A DNA stretch of 64,000 nt from assembly GCF_024580735.1 (NCBI RefSeq), contig NZ_JANIJX010000020.1, positions 1-64,000 on the forward strand. Direction: 5' to 3'. This document shows, in pieces, positions 53,141 to 61,851 of the stretch. Position 1 is the first letter of the stretch. The number at the start of each line of letters is the position of its first letter. The notes below the pieces were generated by a model. The model saw only the letters and a program-made list of their open reading frames with translations, was not told the DNA's origin and searched no databases. This DNA comes from Brevibacterium moorei. GTDB taxonomy: Bacteria; Actinomycetota; Actinomycetes; Actinomycetales; Brevibacteriaceae. The position numbers and the translations under genes are program-made.

Positions 53141-54973
53141 ATGACAGTCCTCGACACTGGCTCAGTCGAAGACCAGCTCGCATGTGCGCCGACCAAGAAC
53201 GCCCACGTTCTGGAGTTCGTGCGCCGGATCGCAGATAAGACACAACCGGCCCGCATCGAATTCATCACCGGCGACGCCGCTCAGCGGCACGCGATCGAAG
53301 ACCAGCTGGTGGCCGCGGGCACCCTGGTCCGTCTGGACAAGAAGAAGGACTCCTTCTATGCGGCGTCCGACCCCAATGACGTCGCCCGCGTCGAGGACCG
53401 CACCTTCATCTGCTCCGAGAAGGAGGAAGACGCCGGCGCTCTGAACAACTGGATGGCTCCCACGGAGATGAAGGCCATCCTCGACGACCTGTTCGCCGGC
53501 TCCATGGCGGGGCGCACCATGTACGTCATCCCCTTCGTGATGGGCCACACCGAGGCCAAGCAGCCGATGTTCGGCGTCGAGGTCACGGACTCCCCCTACG
53601 TCGTCCTGTCCATGATGATCATGGCCCGCACCGGCAATGTCGTGCTCGACGCGATCGACCGCAACGGCGGCAGCTTCGTCGAGTGCGTCCACTCCGTCGG
53701 CGCGCCCCTGGCCGAGGGCCAGCAGGACGTCAAGTGGCCCTGCAACGAGACCAAGTACATCACCCACTTCCCCCAGGACCGCGCCATCTGGTCCTACGGC
53801 TCCGGTTACGGCGGCAACGCCCTGCTGGGCAAGAAGTGCTACGCGCTGCGCATCGCCTCGTCCATCGCCCATGAAGAGGGCTGGCTGGCCGAGCACATGC
53901 TGATCCTCAAGCTGACCAGCCCGGAGGGCGAGGTCAAGTTCATCGCCGCGGCCTTCCCGTCCGCCTGTGGCAAGACCAACCTGGCCATGATCGAACCGAC
54001 CGTCCCCGGGTGGAAGGCCGAGACCCTGGGCGACGACATCGCCTGGATGCGCTTCGGCGAGGACGGACAGCTGTACGCGGTCAACCCGGAGTTCGGCCTG
54101 TTCGGCGTGGCGCCGGGCACCGGCTACGGCACCAACCCCACCGCGATGCGCGCAATCGAAGAGGGCGGCAACGTCTTCACCAACGTCGCGCTGACCGACG
54201 ACGGCGATGTCTGGTGGGAGGGCATGACCGATGAGGCCCCCGCCCACCTGACCGACTGGCGCGGCAACGACTGGACTCCGGAGTCGGAGACCAAGGCGGC
54301 CCACCCGAACTCCCGCTTCTGCACTCCGATCACCAATGTGCCGACGCTGGCCAAGGAGTACGACAACCCCAACGGTGTGCCGATCTCCGCGATCATGTTC
54401 GGCGGTCGCCGCAAGACGACGATGCCGCTGGTCGTGCAGACCTCGGACTGGACCAACGGCGTGTTCATGGGTTCCGTGCTCAGCTCGGAGACCACCGCTG
54501 CCGCAGTCGGCAAGGTCGGCGTGGTCCGCCGCGACCCGATGGCCATGCGTCCGTTCATCGGCTACAACGTGGGCGACTACTTCCAGCACTGGTTGAACAT
54601 CGGAGCGACCGCCGGCGCCAAGCTGCCGCAGATCTTCTACGTCAACTGGTTCCGCCGCGATGAGGACGGTTCGTTCCTGTGGCCGGGCTTCTCGGAGAAC
54701 TCCCGCGTGCTCAAGTGGGTCGCCGAACGCCTGGACGACAAGGCCGGGGCCGTGCAGACCCCGATCGGCCTGGTTCCGGCCCCCGGCGCCCTGGACGTCG
54801 ACGGTCTGGACATCACCGATGAGCAGCTGGCGAAGGCCCTGGCCGTCAAGCCGGAGGAATGGGAGCCCGAACTGGCTTCGATCGAGGAATGGTACGCCGA
54901 GCTCGGCGATGCCGTCCCCGCCGAGCTCAAGGCCCAGGTCGACGCGCTGCGCGAACGCATCAACGCCCGCTGA
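53141..54973 (+). CDS. pckG: Phosphoenolpyruvate carboxykinase (GTP)
   Basis: Converts oxaloacetate and GTP to PEP, CO2 and GDP, the first step of gluconeogenesis. 610 residues, full length: the hyper-reactive cysteine and P-loop are in [11 protein letters not shown] (Cys276), with substrate motifs [22 protein letters not shown] and metal-binding DDIAW, and NWFRRDEDG near the end. The GTP type is usual in actinobacteria. ATG 53141 is set by the conserved N-terminus. It works with mqo to move TCA-cycle carbon to sugar. Confidence 0.97.
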   Translation: MTVLDTGSVEDQLACAPTKNAHVLEFVRRIADKTQPARIEFITGDAAQRHAIEDQLVAAGTLVRLDKKKDSFYAASDPNDVARVEDRTFICSEKEEDAGALNNWMAPTEMKAILDDLFAGSMAGRTMYVIPFVMGHTEAKQPMFGVEVTDSPYVVLSMMIMARTGNVVLDAIDRNGGSFVECVHSVGAPLAEGQQDVKWPCNETKYITHFPQDRAIWSYGSGYGGNALLGKKCYALRIASSIAHEEGWLAEHMLILKLTSPEGEVKFIAAAFPSACGKTNLAMIEPTVPGWKAETLGDDIAWMRFGEDGQLYAVNPEFGLFGVAPGTGYGTNPTAMRAIEEGGNVFTNVALTDDGDVWWEGMTDEAPAHLTDWRGNDWTPESETKAAHPNSRFCTPITNVPTLAKEYDNPNGVPISAIMFGGRRKTTMPLVVQTSDWTNGVFMGSVLSSETTAAAVGKVGVVRRDPMAMRPFIGYNVGDYFQHWLNIGATAGAKLPQIFYVNWFRRDEDGSFLWPGFSENSRVLKWVAERLDDKAGAVQTPIGLVPAPGALDVDGLDITDEQLAKALAVKPEEWEPELASIEEWYAELGDAVPAELKAQVDALRERINAR

Positions 54974-54990
54974 TCACAGCCGGGCGACCT

Positions 54991-55052
54991 CCGGCCGAGG
55001 CGACACGGACCCACGTGCATCACGCACTCTGAGTCCGTGCGGCCTCGGCCGG
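54991..55052 (+). terminator. Long hairpin directly after pckG
   Basis: CCGGCCGAGGC-GA-CACGGAC pairs with GTCCGTG-C-GGCCTCGGCCGG around a loop of about 22 bases, 18 bases after the stop codon. No T run. Confidence 0.6.
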
Positions 55053-55135
55053 GAAGCCCGCGGTGTCCCCGCACCGCGAATACCCACAGATTGTCCCCAC
55101 CAGAACCGGCTACAACGATGTAGGCCAATGAACCG

Positions 55136-55180
55136 GAAGGGCACGCACTCTTGAGCCAGAGTGCGTGCCCTTCTTCTTTT
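55136..55180 (+). terminator. Rho-independent terminator downstream of pckG
   Basis: 15-bp perfect stem GAAGGGCACGCACTC / GAGTGCGTGCCCTTC with an 8-base loop and TTCTTTT tail. It lies 163 bases past the pckG stop, on the coding strand. Confidence 0.8.
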
Positions 55181-55249
55181 CGATCATTCCGTTCTCGATC
55201 CGGTTGGCCGCGGGCCCGTCCGGAGCCGGACCCGCGCCGGGTTCATGGA

Positions 55250-55570
55250 TCAGATGTCGTCGAAGCCGACGATCCCGCCCTGGCCCTCCATATCCTCGAC
55301 TTCGGCGGCGGTCGCCTTGCTGAACTTCAGCCGCACCCCGTGGCCCGAACCGCCGGCCTCATCGGAGATGAAGTGGGCGCCCAGGCCCTCGAGCGCGGAG
55401 ATCATCGCCTCGCGCTTGTCATCGGTCAGCGAGTGCATGCCCCGTTCGAAGCCCAGGACCTCGGCCTCGGACAGGCCGGCGCGGTCCGCCACCGTGCCGG
55501 TGCCGACCTGGACCAGAGCTCGGGCAGAGCGCGCCAGCGAACCGTCGAAGAACAGTCGTGCTGCAGCCAT
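55250..55570 (-). CDS. Small XRE-type helix-turn-helix protein
   Basis: 106 residues. The region 12-70 fits an XRE helix-turn-helix (VADRAGLSEAEVLGFERGMHSLTDDKREAMISALEGLGAHFI) followed by the GGSGHGVRLKF strand seen in small prophage-like and chromosomal XRE regulators. The C-terminus is acidic. The ATG is preceded by GAGGAGG. No partner toxin or phage gene is adjacent. An inverted repeat related to that at 25890 lies about 120 bases upstream. Confidence 0.72.
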   Translation of the reverse strand: MAAARLFFDGSLARSARALVQVGTGTVADRAGLSEAEVLGFERGMHSLTDDKREAMISALEGLGAHFISDEAGGSGHGVRLKFSKATAAEVEDMEGQGGIVGFDDI

Positions 55571-55695
55571 TTCGTTTCCTCCTCGAATCGTGGGCCGCCG
55601 GCCTCGGCATCCGAGGTCACTGTGCCCTGAGAATATGTCCTCAGCACCAGCGTACGTGCCCCAGGTGGATTCCACATGACTTCACCCCGGCAGAA

Positions 55696-55731
55696 GACCC
55701 GAAACCGGGGATGTACCCCCGGTTTCGGATC
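55696..55731. repeat. Inverted repeat, family B copy 2
   Basis: GACCCGAAACCGGGG - 6 - CCCCGGTTTCGGATC, one mismatch. The right arm with flank, CCCCCGGTTTCGGATCATC, matches the repeat at 25890-25953 at all but one base. It lies upstream of the XRE-type gene. Confidence 0.7.
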
Positions 55732-55758
55732 ATCCGGGGTTCGGGCCCCGGGCATGCA

Positions 55759-55803
55759 GAAACCCCCGCTCACCCAGACGAACACTGGGCAAACGGGGGT
55801 TTC
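55759..55803 (-). terminator. Terminator of tRNA-Ser(GCT)
   Basis: Outer stem GAAACCCCCG / CGGGGGTTTC and an inner stem CCCAG/CTGGG, 8 bases past the tRNA 3' end, ending in TTTC on the minus strand. Confidence 0.75.
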
Positions 55804-55811
55804 ATACAACG

Positions 55812-55900
55812 CGGAGCCGGAGGGATTTGAACCCTCGGTCCCCAGTTCAAGGGACTCCACCTTAGCAGGGTGGTGCTTTCGGCCGCTCAGCCACGACTCC
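55812..55900 (-). tRNA. tRNA-Ser (anticodon GCT)
   Basis: Class II tRNA of 89 nt on the minus strand: acceptor GGAGTCG/CGGCTCC (one G-U pair), anticodon loop CTGCTAA (GCT), long variable arm GAGTCCC...GGGGAC, T-arm GGTTCAAATCC. Confidence 0.95.
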
Positions 55901-56012
55901 ACTGATCGCCTCCCACCCGAGGGCGGGAACACAACCAGCACTAGCCTACAGATAAACGGACGGCCTCGCAAAACGAACGGCTCCCCTGCCGCACAGGATC
56001 TGCCGTACAACG

Positions 56013-56024
56013 CCCTGTACAGGG
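56013..56024. promoter_or_regulatory. 12-bp perfect palindrome upstream of the LCP gene
   Basis: CCCTGTACAGGG in the 297-base space between tRNA-Ser(GCT) and the LCP gene, about 175 bases before the start. Candidate protein-binding site; otherwise I see no gene in this space. Confidence 0.35.
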
Positions 56025-56197
56025 TCACATGGCGACCTCTCATCCGACCGTCCAGGCACTACGGGTCCGGATCTGCACGTTTACACAGCCGGAACCGATA
56101 AACTCGGGATGGTTTTGCACTACGCCCATGCCTTCTACGGCGGCCACCCCACTCGGTGGGCCCGTCCGGAGCCGGGCACGATTTCAAGGAGTTCGGA

Positions 56198-58489
56198 TTG
56201 TCGGGAGAGGACAACAAGGGCGATAAGATGCCCGATTCGCCCGCTGAGCCCCGCCGCGCATCGGCCAAACCCAGCTTCCGCGGCGAGGAGCGCGCGAGTT
56301 CGGCGCCCGCAACGCCCGGCAGTTCACAGGTACCGCGCACCCGGGCCGAACGCAAGGCCATGGAGGCGGCCGCCCGTGCCCGTGCGGCGCAGACCCATAT
56401 GGGCAACCGCTATCTGAGCCCGCGCAGCGAGGCCGAAAGCGCCTATACGGCCGATGGCATCCCCCCGGCGCCCTCCCAGCAGCACGCGGCTGGTGACACG
56501 GCCCAACCCGGAACCTCACAGATCCCCTCCACCTTCTCCATGGAGCCGAGCACCGAAACCCCACCCGCCACGTGGGAGGCAGCCACAGGGACGGACTCCA
56601 CCGACGAGGACGCCGAGTCCGAAGACCACCGGCCCGGCGCACGCCGCGGCAATCCACGGCACGCCCGCCGGGCACACGAGTCGAGCACTCCGCGCCCGGG
56701 CCCCAACGGCCTCGCCGGAGCCGCAGAGACGGCCGGGACGACTGCCGCCGGGGCTGCCGCGGCCACGAATGCACGTGCGACAGCCGGCGCTGCACAGGGT
56801 ACGACCGGCGCAGCGGCTGCCGCGGCAACCGCTGCAGCCCGGGCACCCATCCCGGCCCGCGATCCCGACGGCACCATTCACATCCGGCCCGAGGACGACA
56901 CAGACGCACGCCGCCACCCCAGCTACCGGGCGGGCGCGAACACCAGCTTCCCCGGACTGGTCGGGTGGACCGCCCTGGGCACCCTGGTCCCCGGACTGGG
57001 CGTATTGCACCGGAACCGGCGCAGCCCCACCGGCTGGGTGCTGTTCGGTGGATTCGTCCTCACTCTGGTGGCGATCGCAGCCTATGCACTCATCAAGGGT
57101 CCCACCCGGGCATTGACCGGTTTCATCGGCAGCGCCGCGGATATGACGGTGCTGTCCTATCTGCTCATGGGACTGATCGCCATCTATGCGATCAATATCC
57201 TCATCTCCTACTTCAGTCTGCGGCGGGGGCACCGACTGACCCGCAGCCGCCGTCTGCTGGGCGGAGTGCTGGTCGCCTCGCTCATCCTCATCACCGGCCT
57301 GCCCATGGGCGTGGGCGCCTATTATTCACGCGTCACGGCCTCCACCTACAGCAAGATCTTCGGCTCCGATGCCGGACCGGCGATGAGCGCTGAGGATCTG
57401 TGGGCCGATAAAAAGCACGTCAACGTCTTCCTGATGGGCCGGGATTCCTCGGATACCCGCGAGGGCACGCGCCCCGACACCATGTTGGTCGCCTCGATCG
57501 ACACGCAGACGGGCAATACGACGCTCATCTCGATCCCCCGCAACCTGGCCTTCCCGATCTTCCCCAAGGGCAGCCCGCTGGCCAAGCGCTGGCCCGAGGG
57601 CTTCCGTCCCACCGGCAGTTCCGACGAGGACCTGATCAACGCGGTCTGGGACTGGAGCACCGACAACAAGGACGACTTCAAGGACGTCGACACCCACGGC
57701 CTGGAACTGGGCATGTGGGCGACCATGCAGGCGGTCACCGGTTCCACCGGCCTCGACCTGGACTACTGGGCCAGTGTCAACATGCAGGGCTTCAAGGACG
57801 TCGTCAACGCTCTGGGCGGCGTGACGATCGATGTGGAGCGCCCGATTCCGATCGGCGGCGGCCATAACCTGTCCACCGGGGGCATGTACCCCGTCAAGGG
57901 CTGGATCGATCCCGGCAAGCAGAAGCTCAAGGGCTCGAAGGCCCTGTGGTACGTGCGTTCCCGCCATCTATCGGACAACTACGACCGGATGTGCCGCCAG
58001 CAGCGCATGCTCAAGACCGTACTGAGCCAGGCCGATCCGCAGACCATCGCAGTCGCCTATCCGAAGCTGGCCGGCGCCGCCGGGGACAATGTCGCTACCA
58101 GCATCCCCGGCAATGAGATCCCGGCATTCCTGCAGCTTGCCATCAAGATGCAAAGCGGCAAGTTGAAGTCCGCGCAGATCAACAACGGCGTGACGAAGAC
58201 TTACAAGCCCGATTTCGATGAGCTCAAGGACTGGGTCGAGGAACAGACCGATCCGGAGACCAAGAGCCAGCAGGAAGCGGTCGAGGGCGTCGACAGCTCG
58301 GACAAGTACAAGAGCGGGGCGACAGACGAACCGAGCGCCGAACCGACCGAGACCGATGAACCGGAGACCTCCGAGGACCGCGCCAAGAAGGCCGGCTTGG
58401 AGGATGAGTCCGGTATGTGCTATCCCTCGGAACGCCCCAAGGGCACCGACTGGACCAAATTGGGCTGGCCCGGCCCCGCTGACAAGTGA
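56198..58489 (+). CDS. LytR-CpsA-Psr (LCP) cell-wall glycopolymer ligase
   Basis: About 763 residues. A disordered Ala/Thr/Pro/Glu N-terminus of about 240 residues is followed by three hydrophobic segments (about 255-360), then an LCP domain: VNVFLMGRDSSDTREGTRPDTMLVASID, SIPRNLAFPIF, the GGVTIDVERPI strand and ALWYVRSRHLSDNYDRMCRQQRML. LCP enzymes transfer teichoic acid or arabinogalactan-like polymers from a lipid carrier to peptidoglycan. The TTG at 56198 has AAGGAG 6 bases upstream; ATG 56228 is an alternative. The stop overlaps the next gene (GTGA). Confidence 0.88.
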   Translation: MSGEDNKGDKMPDSPAEPRRASAKPSFRGEERASSAPATPGSSQVPRTRAERKAMEAAARARAAQTHMGNRYLSPRSEAESAYTADGIPPAPSQQHAAGDTAQPGTSQIPSTFSMEPSTETPPATWEAATGTDSTDEDAESEDHRPGARRGNPRHARRAHESSTPRPGPNGLAGAAETAGTTAAGAAAATNARATAGAAQGTTGAAAAAATAAARAPIPARDPDGTIHIRPEDDTDARRHPSYRAGANTSFPGLVGWTALGTLVPGLGVLHRNRRSPTGWVLFGGFVLTLVAIAAYALIKGPTRALTGFIGSAADMTVLSYLLMGLIAIYAINILISYFSLRRGHRLTRSRRLLGGVLVASLILITGLPMGVGAYYSRVTASTYSKIFGSDAGPAMSAEDLWADKKHVNVFLMGRDSSDTREGTRPDTMLVASIDTQTGNTTLISIPRNLAFPIFPKGSPLAKRWPEGFRPTGSSDEDLINAVWDWSTDNKDDFKDVDTHGLELGMWATMQAVTGSTGLDLDYWASVNMQGFKDVVNALGGVTIDVERPIPIGGGHNLSTGGMYPVKGWIDPGKQKLKGSKALWYVRSRHLSDNYDRMCRQQRMLKTVLSQADPQTIAVAYPKLAGAAGDNVATSIPGNEIPAFLQLAIKMQSGKLKSAQINNGVTKTYKPDFDELKDWVEEQTDPETKSQQEAVEGVDSSDKYKSGATDEPSAEPTETDEPETSEDRAKKAGLEDESGMCYPSERPKGTDWTKLGWPGPADK

Positions 58490-60543
58490 CCGGCGGCGGC
58501 CCGGCAGTGCCCACCGTCCGCGTTGCGGTGGTGGGCGCGGGGCCCCGCGGTCTGAGCGTTTGTGAACGGCTGATCGCCAATGCCCGCGCGACCGCCGGGC
58601 GCATCGGCACAACTGCGACCACCCACTCGGCGTCCTGCCCGGTACCGGACCTCGTCATCGATCTGATCGACCCGTACCCGCCCGGTGCGGGCCGCGTCTG
58701 GCGCACCGGACAGGCAGCCGAACTGCTGATGAACACCACGATCGGCGATCAGACGGTCTTCCCGGACGGGACCTGCACCGGCCTGGCACCCGGCCTGGGG
58801 CCCGATATGGGCACCTGGTGGCGCAGCCGCGCAGACGTCGAATGTGCCCCCGGCCGCCCGGCGGCCCACACCGCTGCGGAGTGCGCGACGGTCTTCCCCT
58901 CCCGCCGCCTCTACGGCGCCTACCTGGACGATGCCTTCCAACTCGTCCGCGAGGCCGCCGAGGCAGCCCCCGGCGTCACTCTGCGGGTCCACCGGGCACA
59001 GGCGACCGACATCGTCGAGCCCGATCACGCGCAGGACCGGCAGCTGCTCCGCCTATCCGACGGCACGACCCTGGAGGTCACCGATGTGGTGCTGTGCCTG
59101 GGCCACATCCCCACGGCCCCCGGCGCCGAACGTGCTTCCTTCGCCGAGTTCGCCCAGCACGCCGGGCTCGACTACGTGCCACCCGGACTGCCCGCCGAGG
59201 CCGATCTGGACGGCCTACTGCCCGGCGAGCCCGTGGCCTTCCGCGGCTTCGGCCTGAACTTCTTCGACCTCATGGCCCGACTGACCCATGGCCGCGGCGG
59301 AAGCTTCCAGCCCGCGGGGGACGAGCTCATCTACCGGGCCTCAGGCGCCGAACCGATTCTGGTCCCAGGCTCCCGGCGCGGCACCCCCTACCGCTGCAAG
59401 CCGGTCACCGCCGAGCACGGCATGCCGGACTACCGGCTGCGCTTCTTCACCGCCGAGGCCGCCGGAATTCCGACTCAGACCGGTCCGCTGCGCTTCAACG
59501 AACACCTGTGGCCGCTCATCCTGGCCGATCTGCGGCTGGCCTGGTACACGGCAATGCGCCGCTCGGCCCCCGAGGCGCTGACCTGTTCGGCCGAGGCCAT
59601 GGAACGGGCCATTGCGACCGCGGCCGGGCTGGAGCCGGGCCTTTCGAACTCGGCCGGGCCGGTGCACGGCCGCACCGCAGCCGAAGTCAGGGGCGCCTGG
59701 GAGGCCTTCGAGGCGCGCGCGGTGCCGGAGCCCACCAATCGTCTGGACCTGGCACGCCTGGCCCGGCCCCTCGAGGGCAGGGAGTTCACCACCCGGGAGG
59801 CGGGGGCCTCGGCGGCCGAGGGGCAATCCCTGCACGATGCGATGCTGGCCTTCCTGCGCGAGGACCTGCGCGACTCCCTGCTCGGCTGCGAGCTGGCTCC
59901 GTCCAAGGCGGTCTTCGCCGTGCTGTGGGCCGCCCGCACCCTGCTCAAGGAGATCGTGGCCGATGGCCGGCTGGCCCCCGACAGCTTCGCGACCGAGGTC
60001 AGGGGCTGGTTCGAGGACCTGGTCGCCGGACTGTGCGATGGGCCGCCGCCGCAGCGCTACGCCGAACTCATCGCCTTGGCCGAGGCCGGGTTGGTGCGCT
60101 TCGCCGGGCCCCGGATGCAGGTGCGGCGCAGCCCGGCGGGCGCACCGGCCGGCTTCCTCGTGTCATCCCCCGCAGTGCCCGGCGAGGTGCGGGCCAGGGC
60201 CTTGGTGGATGCGGCCTCGCCGGCCAACAACGTCAGGCGGGCCGCCGATGGACTCGTCTCCGGGCTGGTGGAACGCGGCAGACTGTCCGCAGCCGAGGTC
60301 CGCTCCGGCGCGACGCTGATCCCGGGGACGGGATTGCGGGTCTCGGGACCGGCCCATCACACCGTCGATTCCCTGGGCCGGGAGCACCCACACCGCTTCG
60401 TGCTCTCGATCCAGCTGTCCGATGTCCAATTGGGTCTGGCGATCGCCGCGAACCCGGGCACCGATGCCCGGACGCTGCGTGACGCCGACACGATCGCCCG
60501 CGAGATTCTGGGGATCACAGGGGGCTCGGCAACCGCCGACTGA
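58486..60543 (+). CDS. FAD/NAD(P)-binding protein (HpyO-like, PF13454 type)
   Basis: 685 residues. The N-terminal dinucleotide motif is VAVVGAGPRGLSVCERL, followed by DPYPPGAGRVWRTGQAAELLMNT, the known signature of this large flavoprotein family (motif DPxxxGxGxxW). A second dinucleotide-type strand and an alpha-helical C-terminal region follow. Members are found near cell-wall or amino-acid oxygenase genes but the reaction is not known. GTG 58486 overlaps the LCP stop by 4 bases, so the two are co-translated and a role in envelope building is possible. Confidence 0.8.
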   Translation: MTGGGPAVPTVRVAVVGAGPRGLSVCERLIANARATAGRIGTTATTHSASCPVPDLVIDLIDPYPPGAGRVWRTGQAAELLMNTTIGDQTVFPDGTCTGLAPGLGPDMGTWWRSRADVECAPGRPAAHTAAECATVFPSRRLYGAYLDDAFQLVREAAEAAPGVTLRVHRAQATDIVEPDHAQDRQLLRLSDGTTLEVTDVVLCLGHIPTAPGAERASFAEFAQHAGLDYVPPGLPAEADLDGLLPGEPVAFRGFGLNFFDLMARLTHGRGGSFQPAGDELIYRASGAEPILVPGSRRGTPYRCKPVTAEHGMPDYRLRFFTAEAAGIPTQTGPLRFNEHLWPLILADLRLAWYTAMRRSAPEALTCSAEAMERAIATAAGLEPGLSNSAGPVHGRTAAEVRGAWEAFEARAVPEPTNRLDLARLARPLEGREFTTREAGASAAEGQSLHDAMLAFLREDLRDSLLGCELAPSKAVFAVLWAARTLLKEIVADGRLAPDSFATEVRGWFEDLVAGLCDGPPPQRYAELIALAEAGLVRFAGPRMQVRRSPAGAPAGFLVSSPAVPGEVRARALVDAASPANNVRRAADGLVSGLVERGRLSAAEVRSGATLIPGTGLRVSGPAHHTVDSLGREHPHRFVLSIQLSDVQLGLAIAANPGTDARTLRDADTIAREILGITGGSATAD

Positions 60544-60579
60544 CCCCAAGGTCACATGCCGCACCCCCACCACCTTGTC

Positions 60580-60593
60580 TTTACAACTGTAAA
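60580..60593 (+). promoter_or_regulatory. Palindromic operator candidate upstream of the butanediol-type dehydrogenase
   Basis: TTTACA-AC-TGTAAA, 46 bases before the start codon and close to the expected promoter; it may overlap the -35 region. Confidence 0.45.
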
Positions 60594-60638
60594 ATCATGG
60601 ATGGAAACTCATCACATCATCGAGGAGGATGAAGAGAT

Positions 60639-61718
60639 ATGCGCGCAGTCATGTTCTACGACGCACACGACCTGCGGGTCGAGGACATTCCGGAACCCAA
60701 GGCCCCCAAGCCGGGCTGGGTCAAGCTGAAGCTGGCCTACAACGGCATCTGCGGATCCGATCTGCACATGTTCACAGATGGCGGCTTCACGGGCAATACG
60801 CCCACCGCAACGGAGGAGAACCCGTTAACCGGCGAGACCCTGCCGATCGTGCTGGGCCACGAGTTCTCCGGCACCGTCGTCGAACTGGGCGAGGGCGTCG
60901 AGGACGTCTCCATCGGGCAGAACGTGGCGGTGCGCGCGAACGTGTCCTGCGGGGAATGCGCCGCCTGCCGGTCCGGGAAGTCGAATATCTGCCGCAAACA
61001 GTGGGGCTTCGGGATCTCCGGCGGGGGCGGCGGCCTGGCCGAGTACGTCAACGTGCCGGCGGGCAATGTGCACGTGGTGGGCGATATGGACCTGGGCCAC
61101 GCCGCCATGCTGGAGCCGCTGTCCGTGGCCACCCACGCGGTGCGCCTGTCCGGGGCGCTTGCAGGGCAGACCGCACTGGTGGGCGGCGCCGGTCCCGTCG
61201 GCCTGTTCACCGCCGCGATCCTCAAGGCCAAGGGGCTGACGGTCATCGTGTCGGAACCGTCCCAGGCGCGCCGCGACATCGCCCTGAGCGCATCGCACGC
61301 CGACTACGCGATCAACCCGATCGACGAGGATCTGAACGCCCTGGTCGTCCGGGTCACCGATGGCCTGGGCGCCGATATGGTCTTCGACGCCGCCGGTGTG
61401 GGCCCTGTGACCCACCAACTGATTGCCAATGTCCGCCCCGGCGGCCACGTGCAGATCATCGCGCTGCACGGCAAGCCCCTGGAGATACAGGTCGCCGCGG
61501 AGCTCCACTACACCGAGGCCACGTTCTCCGGCACGATGGCCTATCTGCCCGAGGACTTCGAGGACTCGATCGCCATGGTCAACTCCGGCAAGCTGGACCT
61601 GGAGGCCTTCGTGACCAAGCGGATCGATCCGGAGAACATCGTGGCCGAGGGCTTCGACACCCTCATCAACCACAATGACACCGCGGTGAAGATCCTGGTC
61701 AAGACCTCCCGCGACTGA
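60639..61718 (+). CDS. Zinc-dependent alcohol dehydrogenase, 2,3-butanediol dehydrogenase-like
   Basis: 359 residues of the medium-chain family: catalytic zinc site GICGSDLHM and GHEFSG, structural zinc site CGECAACRSGKSNIC (four Cys), cofactor motif GGAGPVGLFTA, and the PTATEENPLTGE insert after the first zinc ligand that marks the (R,R)-butanediol dehydrogenase group. It interconverts acetoin and 2,3-butanediol, or a related diol, with NAD(H). GAGGAGGA lies upstream. Single gene with its own terminator. The acetaldehyde-type enzyme encoded at 4040 could share a pathway, but is distant. Confidence 0.88.
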   Translation: MRAVMFYDAHDLRVEDIPEPKAPKPGWVKLKLAYNGICGSDLHMFTDGGFTGNTPTATEENPLTGETLPIVLGHEFSGTVVELGEGVEDVSIGQNVAVRANVSCGECAACRSGKSNICRKQWGFGISGGGGGLAEYVNVPAGNVHVVGDMDLGHAAMLEPLSVATHAVRLSGALAGQTALVGGAGPVGLFTAAILKAKGLTVIVSEPSQARRDIALSASHADYAINPIDEDLNALVVRVTDGLGADMVFDAAGVGPVTHQLIANVRPGGHVQIIALHGKPLEIQVAAELHYTEATFSGTMAYLPEDFEDSIAMVNSGKLDLEAFVTKRIDPENIVAEGFDTLINHNDTAVKILVKTSRD

Positions 61719-61741
61719 ACGGACGAACCCCTCCCGATACA

Positions 61742-61793
61742 GCCGAGGCCCCGGCCGGGTTCCGTGAAAATGGAACCCGGCCGGGGCCTCGGC
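61742..61793 (+). terminator. Long hairpin after the butanediol-type dehydrogenase
   Basis: 22-bp perfect stem GCCGAGGCCCCGGCCGGGTT... and complement around an 8-base loop, 23 bases after the stop. No clear T run. Confidence 0.75.
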
Positions 61794-61806
61794 CATTCAT
61801 CCGCAG

Positions 61807-61840
61807 CCTTGGCCCATAGGCGGATGCCCATGGGCCAAGG
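61807..61840 (-). terminator. Hairpin after the YhgE/Pip gene
   Basis: 11-bp perfect stem CCTTGGCCCAT/ATGGGCCAAGG with a 12-base loop, 11 bases past the minus-strand stop of the YhgE gene. Confidence 0.6.
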
Positions 61841-61851
61841 AGCCGGATCGG

